NCBI GenBank assembly: GCA_026874595.1
Contig: CM049317.1
Coordinates: 1,295,108 to 1,359,107, forward strand
Length of the DNA stretch: 64,000 nt
Source: Sipunculus nudus
Lineage: Eukaryota; Annelida; Sipuncula; Golfingiida; Sipunculidae
Direction of reading: 5' to 3'
This document shows, one piece after another, positions 47,902 through 61,330 of the stretch (position 1 is the first letter of the stretch; every line of letters begins with the position of its first letter). Position numbers and translations under genes: made by a program. The notes beneath the pieces were generated by a model that saw only the letters and a program-made list of their open reading frames with translations, had not been told where the DNA came from and did no database searches.

Positions 47902-49690
47902 CTGAAGAATTTAGAAAAAAAATCGTCAGTTTTAACCAAGAAATCACATAATTTTTTTTATTCACCAAAGCATTTATTGTTTCAATTATTGGTAATGTGA
48001 TGTAAATATTTTTTTTTTGCGTAGATAGGTGAGGAGAATTGTGCCGTATGGGTATATATATAATCCAAAGCTCATCTTTCTACACCATAAATGAGAATCA
48101 TCAGCGTGTCTGCCAAGTGTGTAGAATGTACGAGGGGCCTCTTATTGATGATGCGAGTTTTAGTCTACAACAGCTACTGACAGTTCTAACCATATGTCAT
48201 AGTGGTGAGTGTCACGGTGACGGTACCCTGTGATCAGCTGATAATAGGCGATAAATACTGATAAGGCACGATAAATGGTTACTGTTATACCTGTGGTCAG
48301 GGTACCACCTGCAACAAGCTCATAATCCACGATAAGCAAGGTTTATAAGCTTATGCTTTTTTTCATTTTAGCTGGTGTTAAAGCTTTGTCTTAAGAGCAA
48401 TTTCCGGTCCATTTAGGGATATATTAAAAATTAAAACAGCAAAAACATTGGCACCACGCCACCTTCCGCTGTATATATATAAAAAGAGATTGTCTCGCAA
48501 CGAGGGGTATCAACAATTACCACCCGAACTATATATCTTGTTCAAAAATATATAGGAGCTTTTCTTTTTACAAGACAGGCTAGAATATCAATCAAGTGTC
48601 CAAGCACGTGATACTTATTAAGGCGAAGGCTTAACTTTTCTATTTCAGTTGAAAATATAAACAAGAAAGGCCTAGCTCTAACCTGACCGAGAATGAAGAA
48701 TGAAATAAATCCAGGGCAGTGCTTTATATATGCATGATTTCTCTGGTTCTTGAAGTCTCCGATTACTTCATAAAGACCCCGGCTTATTTTAAAGGTCACT
48801 TGACATACTTTACGTGTAAAAACACATGCAGTTTTCGATACTGAAGAGTGTTGTATCATTACGTAAATCCTCTCGATTGTGACTATGTGGTCAAGGAGGG
48901 CGCGAGTGACATGCCGTAAGGCCATTACAGTAACCCATTTATTAAATCTGAATAAAGACCAAGGTGAAGTTTTTTTTAATGTTGTGCAGGAGAGGAAAAT
49001 CTTAATAAATAGAGTCGCTATCAGCTGGTTTTCACTGGGTATATCAGTTCAACCAGGAAGAGACTCACAACAGCATTTATATAGTATTGTTAAATATACA
49101 CAGTTTTATGTTAGAGCTTTTCTTTACAGAAACACACTCAAATGTTGCTGTTCAAACGGCGATCATTGTAGCTGTTGATTACGTATAGCTTGAGATGCAT
49201 AACAGGAAATGATGGTATTCTTGAGAAAAATATATCATTACTTACCAGCAGTAATACCAGGACGAAGTCTTTCACTAGCTCACCTGGAAGCTAACTACAT
49301 GAATATGTAAAAACCCAAGAAAAACCGACCTAGTTGACATGATGAAATGAGTTCTGAGACAGCATTTCTCAAATTACATGAGAGTATTAAATGTTGTGCC
49401 GTTGCATCATACATCGCTATGTGCTGCTAACGCCAACACTCAGACCATCGATGTTATGGTCAGAGTGGTGTTATATACAAGGTGTCCGACACAGATGTCA
49501 TTTGTCGGAGTGAAAACCTTAGCATGTTTGATATTATAATATGATAAAAAATGATATAGAATTATATCATATTGCATAATGAAATAATATTATTTTTTTT
49601 ATTTTTCATATTACTTTTATTTTAAAAAAATATCTGTTTATTATAACGAAGTTCTTACCTTTCAATTACATTACATTGTAAAAGACACAC
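47902..49690. other. Upstream of gene B; first exon and promoter not resolved
   Basis: A 5' UTR exon of gene B is expected here. A minus-strand stretch at 49287-49343 (ATG, signal-like residues, then CAG/GTGAGC) looks like an exon, but its frame does not join exon 47797-47901. A 127-codon minus-strand ORF starts at 48925 and a plus-strand one covers 48045-48233; neither has recognisable content. Confidence 0.3.
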
Positions 49691-49737
49691 ACACACACAC
49701 ACACCCGCACACACACACACACATATATATTTATATA
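49687..49737. repeat. (CA)n then (TA)n microsatellite
   Basis: CA dinucleotides with one CCG break followed by a short TA run. Confidence 0.95.
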
Positions 49738-50187
49738 TAAACACCAATACATGTATTATGAACATTAAGACAAGTGATCAATACCAATGGATTTCCCCGG
49801 TTACACCGCGGTTACAGGTCTCTGTCGATAACACACGGGTCGAGGTCACATTCCTGCCGTTCCTTACTCAAACGTGGTTTTACAGATAAAACCGCCGTCG
49901 TATATAAAGCCATCATAAAAAAAGGCCACAGAGCGACCGTGTGTGACAGATGATCGTACACAGACTTAAATGAAGTGTTTGTCAAGCTGACGTCCTGAGA
50001 ATAACGTGTGGTGTTTACTCGGAGGATACTTGTCCTTTTTTAATGTAGTTCAGGGCACAGGTGTTATACTTGTACATGTATATGTTCAGCATATCTGTGA
50101 CTTTTGTAGATCTACGTAAATAAGACGGCATCCACTTTGTTTTATTTTCATGTTGTGTTGGATACATTTCGATAAAACCTTAATGCA

Positions 50188-51352
50188 ACCCCCCCCCCCC
50201 CCCCCCCGCAGTGACCTGGAAAGTCATGGCAATGTATGTTCATCCCCAGTATAAATCTTGGTGCCCGCACAACCCCACCCCCGTTGTGACCTGGAAAATT
50301 ATGACAATGTATGTGCATACCAACTGAAAACTTTGGTTGTCCCCACTCCGAGTGACCTGGAAAAGTATGACAAAGTGCATTCCCTGTATAAACCTTGGTC
50401 CCCCCCCCCCTTCATCCAGCCCCCCCCCCCCACCCTCAAGTGACCTAGATATAATGACAATACATGTGTTTCCCCATTAAAAATCTTGGTGCCCCCCCCC
50501 CCGAGTGACCTGGAAAATAGTGAAAATGTATGTGCATCCCCAGGATAAACCTTGCTGTCCAACCCCCCTCCCCCCCCCTTCCCCCCAAGTGACATGGTAA
50601 ATTATGACAATGAATAATGTGCATCACCAGTATAAACCTTGGTGCCCCCCCCCCCCCCCCAAGTGACATGGTAAATTATGAATTATGACAATGTATAATG
50701 TGCATCACCAGTATAAACCTTCATGCCAAGCGCGACCCCCCCCCACCCACCCACCCAGTGACATGGTAAATTATGACAATGTATAATGTGCATTCTCAAT
50801 ATAACCTTGGTGCCCCCCCCCCGAATGACCTGGAAAAATATGGCAAATCTATGTGTATTCCCAGTATAACCTTAGTGCCCCCCTCCCCCCGAATGACCTG
50901 GAAAATAATGAAAAAACTATTTGCATTCCCAGTATAACCTTGGTCCCCCCCCCCCGCCGAATGACCTGGAAAAGTATGACAAATCTATGTGCATTCCCAG
51001 TATAACCTTAGTGCCCCCCCCCCGAATGACCTGGAAAAGTATGACAAAACTATTTGCATTCCCAGTATAACCTTGGTCCCCCCCCCCGCCGAATGACCTG
51101 GAAAAGTATGACAAATCTATGTGCATTCCCAGTATAACCTTAGTGCCCCCCCCCGAATGACCTGGAAAAGTATGACAAAACTATTTGCATTCCCAGTATA
51201 ACCTTGGTTCCCCCCCCCCCCCCCGCCGAATGACCTGGAAAAGTATGACAAATCTATGTGCATTCCCAGTATAACCTTAGTGCCCCCCTCCCCCCCCCCC
51301 CGAATGACCTGGAAAAGTATGACAAAACTATTTGCATTCCCAGTATAACCAA
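50188..51352. repeat. C-tract minisatellite (60-75 bp units)
   Basis: About 17 units, each a C run of 8-17 bases, then GAATGACCTGGAAAAGTATG, ACAAAACTATTTGCATTCCC and AGTATAACCTTGGT. C-run length varies most, the rest drifts slowly; the units at 50930-51350 form a near-perfect double-unit repeat of about 125 bases. The G-rich complementary strand could form quadruplexes. The Gly-rich minus-strand ORFs are artefacts. Confidence 0.93.
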
Positions 51353-51539
51353 TAATGACAATATGTGTACATCCCCTATGTAAACTTTGCCCCCCTCCCC
51401 TCCCCCATCCATGGAAGTGTATTGTTTAGGAAACCTACTTTGACTATCGTCCTTCATCAAAGGGTCCCGCGTTTGCAGTAGCTTCGCTTTGCAATGATAC
51501 CTCTTTGTCGCCACATATGAATCAATAAGATTGGTCTTG

Positions 51540-51840
51540 AGATATTTGGTTAACATACGGCATGTTTGCCTTTGGCAACCTTTAATGTAAGCCTATGGGG
51601 GTGGTGAACAGTCCTTAATATGGATGACATCAGTCAAATGGTTCCTGAGATAAGCCAAGAAAGGTCATACAAATAATCGCATTTGATTACCTTGAGATTT
51701 AGGTCAAGGTCACAAGAATAAACCCAGTTATGAACAAAAAACTATTCTTCAGAAAACTTTATATAGAAGGGCCGGACGGAATGTCCAAGTTAACGAATCC
51801 GATAAGTCTGTTGTGGCCTTGAACAGTGTTTCTGAAGTAC
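51540..51840. repeat. Possible dispersed repeat
   Basis: Contains TTGAGATTTAGGTCAAGGTC and GGGCCGGACGGAATGTCCAA, wording typical of interspersed non-coding repeats in molluscs as I recall them. No second copy is in this window, so the call is weak. Confidence 0.25.
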
Positions 51841-54800
51841 CAAGATTACCATAATCTATTCTCTTCCACAGACGTACAATATAGACCCACAAGCCAGCAA
51901 CTCAGCACTCTGACGCCGAGGCGACCACTATAAAGTAGCTGACTGTTAACCTAAAATTGTAGGCAATCAAGCTAAACCAAAAATCCCGCTGGTATTCTGA
52001 CTCGGCGAGTCGGCTCTGTAGGCAGGATTCCTTCACTTGATACAGCAAGTAGGAATACCACGTATACGAGAAACTTTACTGCATCAATAACCAATACTGT
52101 GATATGACAAGGCAGAGGGATTCAGAAAGCCTTTAATCCGCAACTCTAACACAACCAATTAATGGCACAGCACAAAAAGCTGACACTAAAATAAAACATA
52201 TCATTGTTATTAATCAATAAAAATTATATAAACGGTGACTATTCTGGTCTGTACATACTTTGACAAAGAAAATACAGCTCTGTAAACATCTACACATCAG
52301 TAAGAAATCATAGTGTGATCTTCAGTTACTTTAATAGTTTTCCCTCTCAGACACTGGTAACGTTTTTCAAAATAGCAGGTTACAGTTGTGATTATTGTTA
52401 TTCTAATACATTTTGAGGATTTGAGCGTGGCCCTTAAGCATTGTTCCGCTTTAAACACTGATTATACACACCCACACTCCCTCTCCAGATAGATTATTGT
52501 CTGATACTTCAGTGTCGCATCCCCGCGCCCTTATCAAACCACGTTATTCTCGTTTATTTCTCCCGGTTACTCGATACCGATCATGGGAGCTGCCATTCTG
52601 CGTACACACTAAAACCCGGGAGCAACAGGTCGCATGGTGAACTTATAGGTATAACGCGGAGATATTACATAAGAGAAAAGGGGTTATTGATACAATATTG
52701 AATGTCTAAATAAGAGTTAAAAACGATAATAAAATAGATACATAACTTCTCCTCGTTAGGGTGAGGATATATATCATCCGTATATGTGTTTGTAGAGTGA
52801 AGTGGAACTACGATAATTCAGTATGCAGCGGAATGTAAACTGTTATTGGAGTTGTTGTTGTTTAGAGCAGAGGGTTACTGCTGCACGTTCAAGAAGGGAC
52901 CTCAAATAAACTAATGCTCATCGAGAACATATAATGCATTTGATTGTTCATATGACAATGTGTATATGCATGTGACAGTTCTCCTTTGTTCTTAAGAGAA
53001 ATTTAATTGGTCAGGTGACTCAAGAGGTAGCGGTTGCAGTTGCAATATATAATAATTTGCATGTTTGCAATACTTTAATCTTTGTTAATTCTTGGCAGAA
53101 CAGACAGTATAGATATATAAATCTTATGTCTAAATTTATAAATTTGAAGTTTAGAATGCAAGGACTAAGCACACGTGTACACATGTATTGTTTTACATAT
53201 TATCAGAATCAAATAGGATTCTCACCACATGAACTTCGATATTATTGCACAATGGTTTGACAATAACACATCTGAGTAAGTATCATTTTTCACGGGCCCA
53301 TAGTACAAACAGATGAAAGTGACAATTACCTGTACAAATAAGGATATTCCTCTAGAGCTCAAAGCCTTGTTTAGAGATCATCTGCCCGGAAGTAGTAGAA
53401 GATTCGAGTCGTTTTACACAAAATAAAGCGGACGGGGGGGGGGGGGGGTAAATATGTTTTATATCAGTGATGTGGCAAAACTATTACGACCAGGTAAAGT
53501 AAAAAACACCGGCAGACCCAGCAGACGCGTGGCGTGGCTACCTACCTGTGCTTGAAACAGGACCCCACCCGGCCGCCATATTGTATACCAGTGATTAGGA
53601 ATAACAGATTACCAACTGTCTTCTGTCTATGTCAAGTACCTGTTTCTCATTGAACTAAGGTCCCTGGCATTAAAACTCCGAGATCACACGGTGTCTAACG
53701 CTAGGTGTCCCTACTCGGTGAAAGGCCAGCATTAGATATGGGCCCCGCGATCTGTTGTTAACATATTTGTTTTACCGGTACAAAGAGCAAGTAAACGATC
53801 GACAGTACAGGTACAGTACAGGTAACCTGAATTGTGCTGGGAGTAATACGCGTAATCCTGGAATTCCCATGCAGGAGTGCACAGAATTATAACCATACAC
53901 GGAGATCTTGCGTCAGCGGATGTATTCACCAAATGATTTTTCAGAAAAAAATACAAGCATACACCTATATAATTGAAACACTTGTAGCATGCCGATCCTC
54001 GCCACGTGTGCTTATATCAGACAACGGGCATTGTGATTTATAAAAAATGCTATTTGGCAAGGTATGAAAGAAGATAAGAAGTGTTATATTTATACACTAA
54101 ATGTACCAGTGCCCGACCACCAGGGTAAGACAGGGAGAGCTGAGGCCGACACCACTCTGTCTGTAACCGAATTACCTCAGTAAAACAAATCAATCAGTAT
54201 CCGATAACGTTCACAACTACAGATAGATGGCGCTGGGGCTACTTATATCAGATGTTTAATGATTTAATTATACATCGCCAGGTGGCGACGTGGTGTACAT
54301 TACTTTGGTTGTTTTTCTGTGAGCAACTTTACATAAAAGTTTACGGGGTATACAGGTAGTTGTGCGACTACACACATCTCGTTACATATAAACTATCCGA
54401 CAGATGGCGCTGGGTATAGCTTATCATTCTGCCAGCAAACTCCTTGAGGCGTCAATAGAAATAAATAAAGGACACCAATTAAAAAAATAAATAAACAATA
54501 TAATTCAGTCTAGGAAAAATTGTTGGTGATACTGGTTGATTGTTTATACTGCTAGTTATTCCCTTTACTGAGAAACAGTGTTTTTATCAAACACTCGAAA
54601 AAAGTCCGAGGTCCAGTGCTTAAATCTACACACACATTAATTAGGCTATAATAAGGGTTTATCTTTCGTTATCAGTTCATTTTGGCTGACTACCAAAAGG
54701 TTCTCATCAAAACCAGCCAACCACCGGACTTACTTCCTCGAATTCATGTGTTATATACATAGTTATGGTTCTGTGTTCGAGTAAGCAAAGTCTAAGTTAT

Positions 54801-55676
54801 GTCTGCTTAAAATAACAAAACGGTGTGATCAGGGGATCTGGAATTGCGCATGCTCGACAATCACAGAAAAACAGACTTAAACATCGGTTGGAAGCTTGGA
54901 AAAATCATAATTTGTGAATTAACAGACTACAGCTATCATGAGGCGTGTGCACGAAGTTCATGTTTTTGACATAAATCGCGCCAGGGCCAAGTTTATTACC
55001 CTTAGTGTTCAAGAGTAAACACAGGTTTTAAGAAAGAAATATTGTCACATACCACAATACATTAAGGAGAAGAGAATTTCATTCATGTATAATTAACATA
55101 CCAAGTATGTGAATTAAAGGTCTCTTTAACTGAAACACAAAACGTATGTTGAACCCCGTGAGGGGCCATAAACCCTCGTTCATACAGCAACGTCAATTGA
55201 TTACCAGTTATAACCAGGTTCTTACAAACACGAGTGTCCTATGATGTATAATTATACAATGTTGTTTTGAATCTAGTATAAAGGGGAACCCCCTTTTGAT
55301 AGTGGGGATGACCGCTGACGATTTAGCACAAATATCAAGTTTCCGGCAAGCAATGAAGAGTGTCACAGAATGAATAAATTATCATGCAGTGTAGATATAT
55401 GTTTTAGATTTGTTTGTTTGTTATTAAGCTGTCTTGTCTAATTCTTCATCTAAGTATGCACATCTGCAGGATACCATTTCGATCTGGGATAGGGCGGTAG
55501 CACTCGCTTCCTATCATGTTATCTTGTATCCTGTTATCATCCAGACTCGATGTCTTCCGCACCTGCTAGTCCGAGGTATGTAATGACCCCATATATGACT
55601 CATAACATAGACGAACCTCCAAAGACGCACTCGTTTGTGAGAGACCCACGGCTGTGAGGGGCCACCTTTCCTTTAA
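51841..55676. other. No supported gene
   Basis: AT-rich DNA with short ORFs only. A plus-strand frame at 53834-54043 ends VLISDNGHCDL, which faintly resembles an integrase S-D-N-G motif, but nothing else of an integrase is readable. A poly-G run lies at about 53435-53449. Confidence 0.5.
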
Positions 55677-56298
55677 AGGTGCTTTTCCATAAGTTCGTAG
55701 TCCGTATCCGTAGTCCGCATGCGTTTTTCGCAAAAATCGCTTTGTAGACTTTTTAACTAGGCCGTTTCCATTCATCCGCATGCGTAGTACGTATGCGTAG
55801 TCCGTATGCGTAGTCCGTATCCGCACGCTCCCGGGAGCGATTTCTGCGCACTACGCATACCAATCATCGTGTCGATTTCAGGTTTAGCAAAGAGTTTTCC
55901 CCATTCAAGCCGTGCTGTATGCACCGTCTCTATTTTCAACTGGTATGAATGTCATTTCTGGCATCAGTTTTCTATAAACCCAACATATTGGCATATAGCT
56001 GAATTATATTTTCCTTTCTTTATCACAGACAACATCTTTTTAGATGATTGAAGCGTACACATCGCTGTCGCGTATAAATATTACTATTTAAGATGTTTTA
56101 AAAATTTTATTATTTTTATTTTATTGTTTAACTTTTGATGCTAATATATACAAATGTACAATAAATATATGGTGAAATGGCTTGCCAAAAAAAATAAACT
56201 TCAGCTATCGAGTACCTATCAATACGGAGTACGGACTACGCATGCGGACTACGCATGCGGACTACGGATACGCACTACGCACTTATGGAAAACCACCT
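55677..56298. mobile_element. MITE with inverted ends, Harbinger/ISL2EU-like
   Basis: A 622-base element with imperfect terminal inverted repeats of about 50 bases: AGGTGCTTTTCCATAAGTTC on the left and, inverted, AGGTGGTTTTCCATAAGTGC on the right. Both continue into GTCCGCATGCG repeats (TCCGTATGCGTAG units inside each end). Flanks TAA and TAG could be a 3-bp target duplication with one change. TTCCATA ends plus GCATGCG subterminal repeats suggest PIF/Harbinger or ISL2EU. The interior has no intact transposase. Confidence 0.65.
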
Positions 56299-56626
56299 TA
56301 GGCTGCAGAGCGTTCACTTTGGATGGATGCCTACCCTAAACAACCTCACTGCTCCTAGGCTGAGATTTAAACTCAAGACTTGTGAGTACTTTGTTCTAAC
56401 CTTTAACAACAAAAGCTGGTCAGTGGGGATATTTTATGCACAAAAAGTAAATTTACTTTTTTATCTAGTCTCAAACAGTGCTTAGGATTGTATATTTGTT
56501 CTTCAATTCTAACTTAGTCTATCTAACTGTGTATTCATGTAATTGTCCTGTAAGTAACTGCATGAATTATTTCATCATTATTATCTTCAGCATCATATTC
56601 GGGAACATCTGTGACATTGCCGGAGC

Positions 56627-56697
<71 letters not shown>

Positions 56698-58745
56698 AAA
56701 ATAAAATATGATTTATTGAGTTTGCTTTGTTATGTGAAAGGTACGTAGAGCATATGGACTCATTATTTACATTATTAATTATATAATCAATGTCCGGCGA
56801 CATATAAAATAAAGGAATGATGTACATGTATATCATTGGTAAGAAACATGACATAAAAATGAGAATGTATCTGGAAATATATAGATATATAGGAATTGTA
56901 AATTTTGAATGGGAGTGATCGAAACTCATATGTATATATAATTTAAACAAGACATAAAGCAGAGAGGCAGAAATATGAACAATTTCATCACGACAAGACA
57001 ATAAACAAACGGCAGAATAATAATAAAATACAAGTTTTACATTGTCTTTGGCCGAACCTTATGCCTTTTTTCTTAAAAGCAAATTTATTCTAACTGGTTA
57101 CACTTTCTCTGAAGCAACAAGCTAATTCATGCTATACACCAGAAACCATGGCAACCCGGCCTGACCTTTGACTTACCATACATGGAACAAACGAACTTGT
57201 TCCGGGGATCATGCTAATGGTTTTATGGTAACACGTAAGGTCATTAGTTAAACGGGCAAGCCGAGTTATGGATAAATAGGATTATTTAAATAGGATTTAA
57301 CAGCCGTAATCGACATGCCCTATGGTGAATTAACATCAATTATCTAAACAGTTAAAGTCAGAATTAGAGGTTTACGATGTCTCTGATAGAAAAGCCGGCC
57401 ATGGATTTGCCTGTACAAGGTAGGTCGAATAAGGTTAACTGGACACACCTGGCTTACTGATCATGGTGAGGCTTAGATCTCTTTAGTATTCAAATGTACA
57501 CTCAGCTCCCAATGTAACCACGTGTTATTTCACCGACTTATGTATAAATGTGCTTTATATACACCAGAGACTGCTTTCAATATTTATTTGCATTGACACA
57601 AATATTGATGTAGAACACAAGTCATGTGACTAAACTACGTTCTTTGCCGCCAGTCTGCCGCATTTATAAATTTATGTACATAATTGCCTCCTTGTTAAGA
57701 ATAATACTAATAATACTACTTATAATAAGCTAACATCAGTTTAAGTAATGGATTATTCAAAACACACTCAGTAAAGTTTCATTTATATACTGAAATATCA
57801 TGAAACTTATGTTAATATTAGTAATTATTTAACAATAAACACGTTTATCGATAGAAGTCACACGGGTGTCTGTTCAGGTCAAGTCAACTCTAATTAAAAC
57901 GCCGCACTCTTTCCTAGCCTGGAATAGTTAACCGCCCTAACAGGAATGACAGCGTTGCAGTAATGACAAATTGTTTGATTTAACAAACAGATTAAATGAT
58001 TTTCAAATATAGGATAATATAAAACACTTAAAATATATTGATTCGTGTGATTTATAGGTCATGCAGATCACTGTTTTAATTACAACATAGTATTTTAAGA
58101 CCTTCATGCATGCATGTGTATTTAAAATCTAATGCTGGTCGGTTACTCTTACTGGTAGATGCAAATACTACATTTTCAAATGCTTAAACCCAACCCTTAT
58201 AAATACATAAATATTGTTACTAGGTGTATACAAAAACGGACCGGAGTGTCTCGCTATACGCTCTTTACACAGCGCTTTAACTATAGGTCTACTCCCTATA
58301 TAGTAAGCGCTGTTTGTTATGACCTCGTATCCTGAATTGCTTCACCAGAGGGGAGCAATGTATTTTTGTCCAATCAGATGAGACGTTGTGCTGGAAGACA
58401 CGGCCAAGCGAGGAATACACGGAGCCAATCATGTTCATTTCGTTTTGAGTGACAGCTCATCGCCCCGGTAATCGTCTGTACAGGCCACAAGCTCAGAGTG
58501 AATTGCCGCAGACGTGGTTTGCTTAACGCCTTAGCCCGGTCGGTGAGTTGTAATTCAAACGAAAGGTAACAACAAAGGCTGCGTGCACATCTCACTGACT
58601 GGTTTCAGTTCTGCAGACACCAGACACATGGCTACGCTAACACAGTCATACTGTCAGAATCGAATCGGTCGATGATGCGAAAATGCAGAGGGAGCAATTA
58701 AAATTCGAACGTAAACTGTCTTTGAACGGCACTTGGAGCGCAGCA
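56299..58745. other. Intergenic, with a (TA)n tract and a GC-richer 3' part
   Basis: (TA)n at 56630-56684. From about 58340 the sequence becomes less AT-rich and carries CCAATCAG, GCCAATCATG and GGGCGGAGCC, which resemble CCAAT and GC boxes upstream of gene C. No gene is otherwise visible. Confidence 0.4.
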
Positions 58746-59266
58746 ATGGGCGGAGCCAGGATGCCTGTCGACTGTTTGTTTATTGGCATCTGGTTGGCTG
58801 CTTGTCACATCATACGCACGTTTTGTTCAGCGGACAACGAACCGCCATCTGGTGTCTAAATATATCATAAACGGTCAAAGCTGGCAACGTTAAAATCAGT
58901 TGCTTCTTTATAAGCGTAAGATTTCCGCTGCCTCGGGAGCGTAGTCTCGCTAGAGAAGCTTGCCGGGATCGACCCAACATTTCCCCCTGAGGAAAGCTGT
59001 GTTCGAATCATATGGGGGTGGGGGAGGGGGGGGGGGGGGGCAAAAACTCTGAGGCCCGGGGAATGTCGATTTGAACTAATTAAGTCAATACCGCCACCTA
59101 GTTCACCAAAAAGTGTGACTTAAGAATGCTCTTAAGGGCGGTGTTGGGGTATTATGGGGTGCACATTTTAAAGCGAACCTGAATAACCTGAAGATTTTTT
59201 TCGGTTCCAGCGAAGCGGTTGGAACGCCGGACATGTGCACCACCGACAGGATATTTTCCCGATAGC

Positions 59267-59311
<45 letters not shown>

Positions 59312-60574
59312 TGTATGTGTGTAAATGTTTAAACTTTTTTCAGATTCCTTGGACAGTCTCCGGTACAATCAGACTTCTGCAGGTAAGTTTACTTAAAAAA
59401 TCACTGAAAAATGCTTACATGAGACATATCTCTCAATAAACTCAGTTATTAACAATGTTACATGTATATGTTTATTATGGCGTTCTGTTGCGTGTTAGCC
59501 TCAAGCCCTGGGCGTTGCTATTTGAACCGTACTAGTTGAACCCTTGTGTGTAGAGACACAGCGCTCGTTGTAGTCTAGAATTTTCGGGTTTGTTCATGCG
59601 CTATGCCATGGGCGCGTGTGTATTGTTGTGTTTGGAATGTTCATGAAATGGAAGTTTTTGGGCTACGGGTGAAAAAGCAATAAAAAGGGACTGTGTCTAG
59701 AACAGGTAGAGAGAAAAATACCAGCGGACACGGAAGCGTGTGACTCCTTCGTCAGTTTTTGGGACCTTTCCGATAATTGCAGAACTTACAGATATTCTAC
59801 GGATTTTATACAGACTTTATTTACGGATTGTTTTCAGTTCTTTTTTGGATTACAACAGATTGTTTTTCGAGTTTAAATTGGACGATTCTCTGGGAAGATT
59901 TATTTGAACTGTTTATGTGGATTATTTGCAATAAAGGACTCTTGTTGGGCTGTGACAGTGGTTGTATCCAGAACTCAAAGCCTAGCATCCGGACACTCTG
60001 GTGATGTACATTTTATTATTGTTATACTGAACATAACTGTATTGAAATAGTGTATTGTAGTGTTAGGATTTTTCTTAGAATAAATTATCATTATTTGTTA
60101 ACAAAAAAAAAAAAAAAACATTGACGTCTTTATTCATTCCTCTAGACATTTCACGCTGCCTAGTGGTTCGGAATCTGATTTTATTATCTCCGTAACAAAA
60201 TTTATGCTCGTCACGTGATCTGCTTTTATAAGGTTCCTTAACAACAACTACTGTGATCATAATATCAAAATAAACAAGTATCGCATATTTTATAGGTATA
60301 CAAGTGTCAGTAATCATAAAAGATTAAATCAGGCATTGAAGTTCCGTCGAAGGAAAAGGATTCACTCGGCAATTGAATAAAATGATCAAATCACCGGCAG
60401 TAACTTTATTTTCCGCTTTTATTCACGCCTGCCCCAGCTTATGAAAGAAGAGTAAGCCTTGAAATTAATTTGACAATAAATAAAGTAAACATAGATAATA
60501 AACTCTCAAATGAAAACAGACGAATATCCAGGATCGGTTTCATGGCCTCTCCTGATATGAGAACATATTTATAA
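58746..60574 (+). CDS. Gene C: candidate small secreted protein, three exons
   Basis: Exons 58746-58851, 59344-59382 and 60438-60574 join in frame (phases 1 and 1) to 282 bases, 93 residues. Exon 1 starts at ATG in GCAATGG and encodes a signal-peptide-like run (MPVDCLFIGIWLAACHIIRT) ending near FCSA. Exon 2 (39 bases) has strong borders (CTTTTTTCAG and GCAG/GTAAGT) and a possible N-glycosylation site N-Q-T. Exon 3 has a very good acceptor (long pyrimidine tract then GCCCCAG) and stops at 60572-60574. Weak point: the exon 1 donor is TCTG/GTGTCT. A (TA)n tract and solo LTR 3 lie in its introns. Family unknown; transcript evidence would decide. Confidence 0.35.
59271..59310. repeat. (TA)n microsatellite
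   Basis: About 19 TA units just upstream of the proposed gene C exon 2. Confidence 0.95.
59456..60243 (+). mobile_element. Solo LTR, copy 3
   Basis: A 788-base relative of 2470-3343. It begins TGTTAC and ends TTAACA, with a perfect 4-bp target duplication ACAA on both sides (59452-59455 and 60244-60247). Shared blocks include ATACCAGCGGACACGG, a TATA-like GCAATAAAAAGGG, and AGAATAAATTATCATTATTT as poly(A) site. It lies in intron 2 of candidate gene C. More diverged internally than copies 1 and 2 are from each other. Confidence 0.75.
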
Positions 60575-60656
60575 GTGGTAGAACATGAACCATGGACAAA
60601 AAAGTCGGAAGTGTTTTTATTAATTACTTATATAAGGCTACAATGGAGTTTCAGCA

Positions 60657-60662
60657 AATAAA
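60657..60662 (+). terminator. Poly(A) signal, gene C
   Basis: AATAAA 83 bases past the proposed gene C stop. Confidence 0.35.
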
Positions 60663-61330
60663 TGGCAATTGAAGGTAAGGGTCTTTTGTCTGGTTGTATC
60701 GCTATTGGCTGAATGTACGTAATGTACCAATGTACGTAACAATTTGTATGTCATTATTAACATAAAGCATTTGAAATCCAAAATGTGTGACTGCTCCATT
60801 GTTTGTGAACAATCAGCCGGTGGTTTCAATTAAGTGAAACTGATTCAGAACAATAAGGGGCCTATGATAAATTAACTTTTGTAGATGTTTCTATTGTGGA
60901 TATCAGTGGCAGTATGATGAATTAAACAATAAAGATAATGTTTCTAAAGTAGAATTTAATTAATATTTACCGTTGTACACAATAAAGGTTATAGCATAAT
61001 AACAACCTTGTTGCAGAGAGGCAAAACCGGATGGGCCTAAAGGTCGTAGCTCATCACAATCCACTCCCCCCTCCGACGTCCGGATTTCATGTGATCATAA
61101 AACTACATTCAGACGTATAATAGCATTATAATTAACGTTCCCGACTTCATATTTCGAAATCCGCAAAGTTCTACCCGAAACGAAATACCGAGGGGGGGGG
61201 GGGGGCAGTCGTGATCTACACCCTGCCCCTGATGATACTCCTTGACCCTGATTGTACTTCTGGGTTCTGATGACACCCGGTTCCTGATTATAAACAAAGG
61301 TCTTTATTACATATTCTGGATCTGATGACT
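60663..61330. other. No supported gene
   Basis: AT-rich spacer with a poly-G run at about 61191-61205 just before the 48-bp array begins. Confidence 0.5.

Noticed and set aside
48045-48233. Plus-strand exon-like stretch ending at AGTG/GTGAGT
   Set aside because: A stop lies just upstream in frame and no partner exon with the right phase was found.
48542-48925. 127-codon minus-strand ORF near gene B
   Set aside because: Longest non-repeat ORF outside the genes, but no domain, no homology I recognise, and no splice link to gene B. Kept only as a note.
53834-54043. Possible integrase fragment (LISDNG)
   Set aside because: One short motif only, with no other integrase residues around it and no flanking retroelement.
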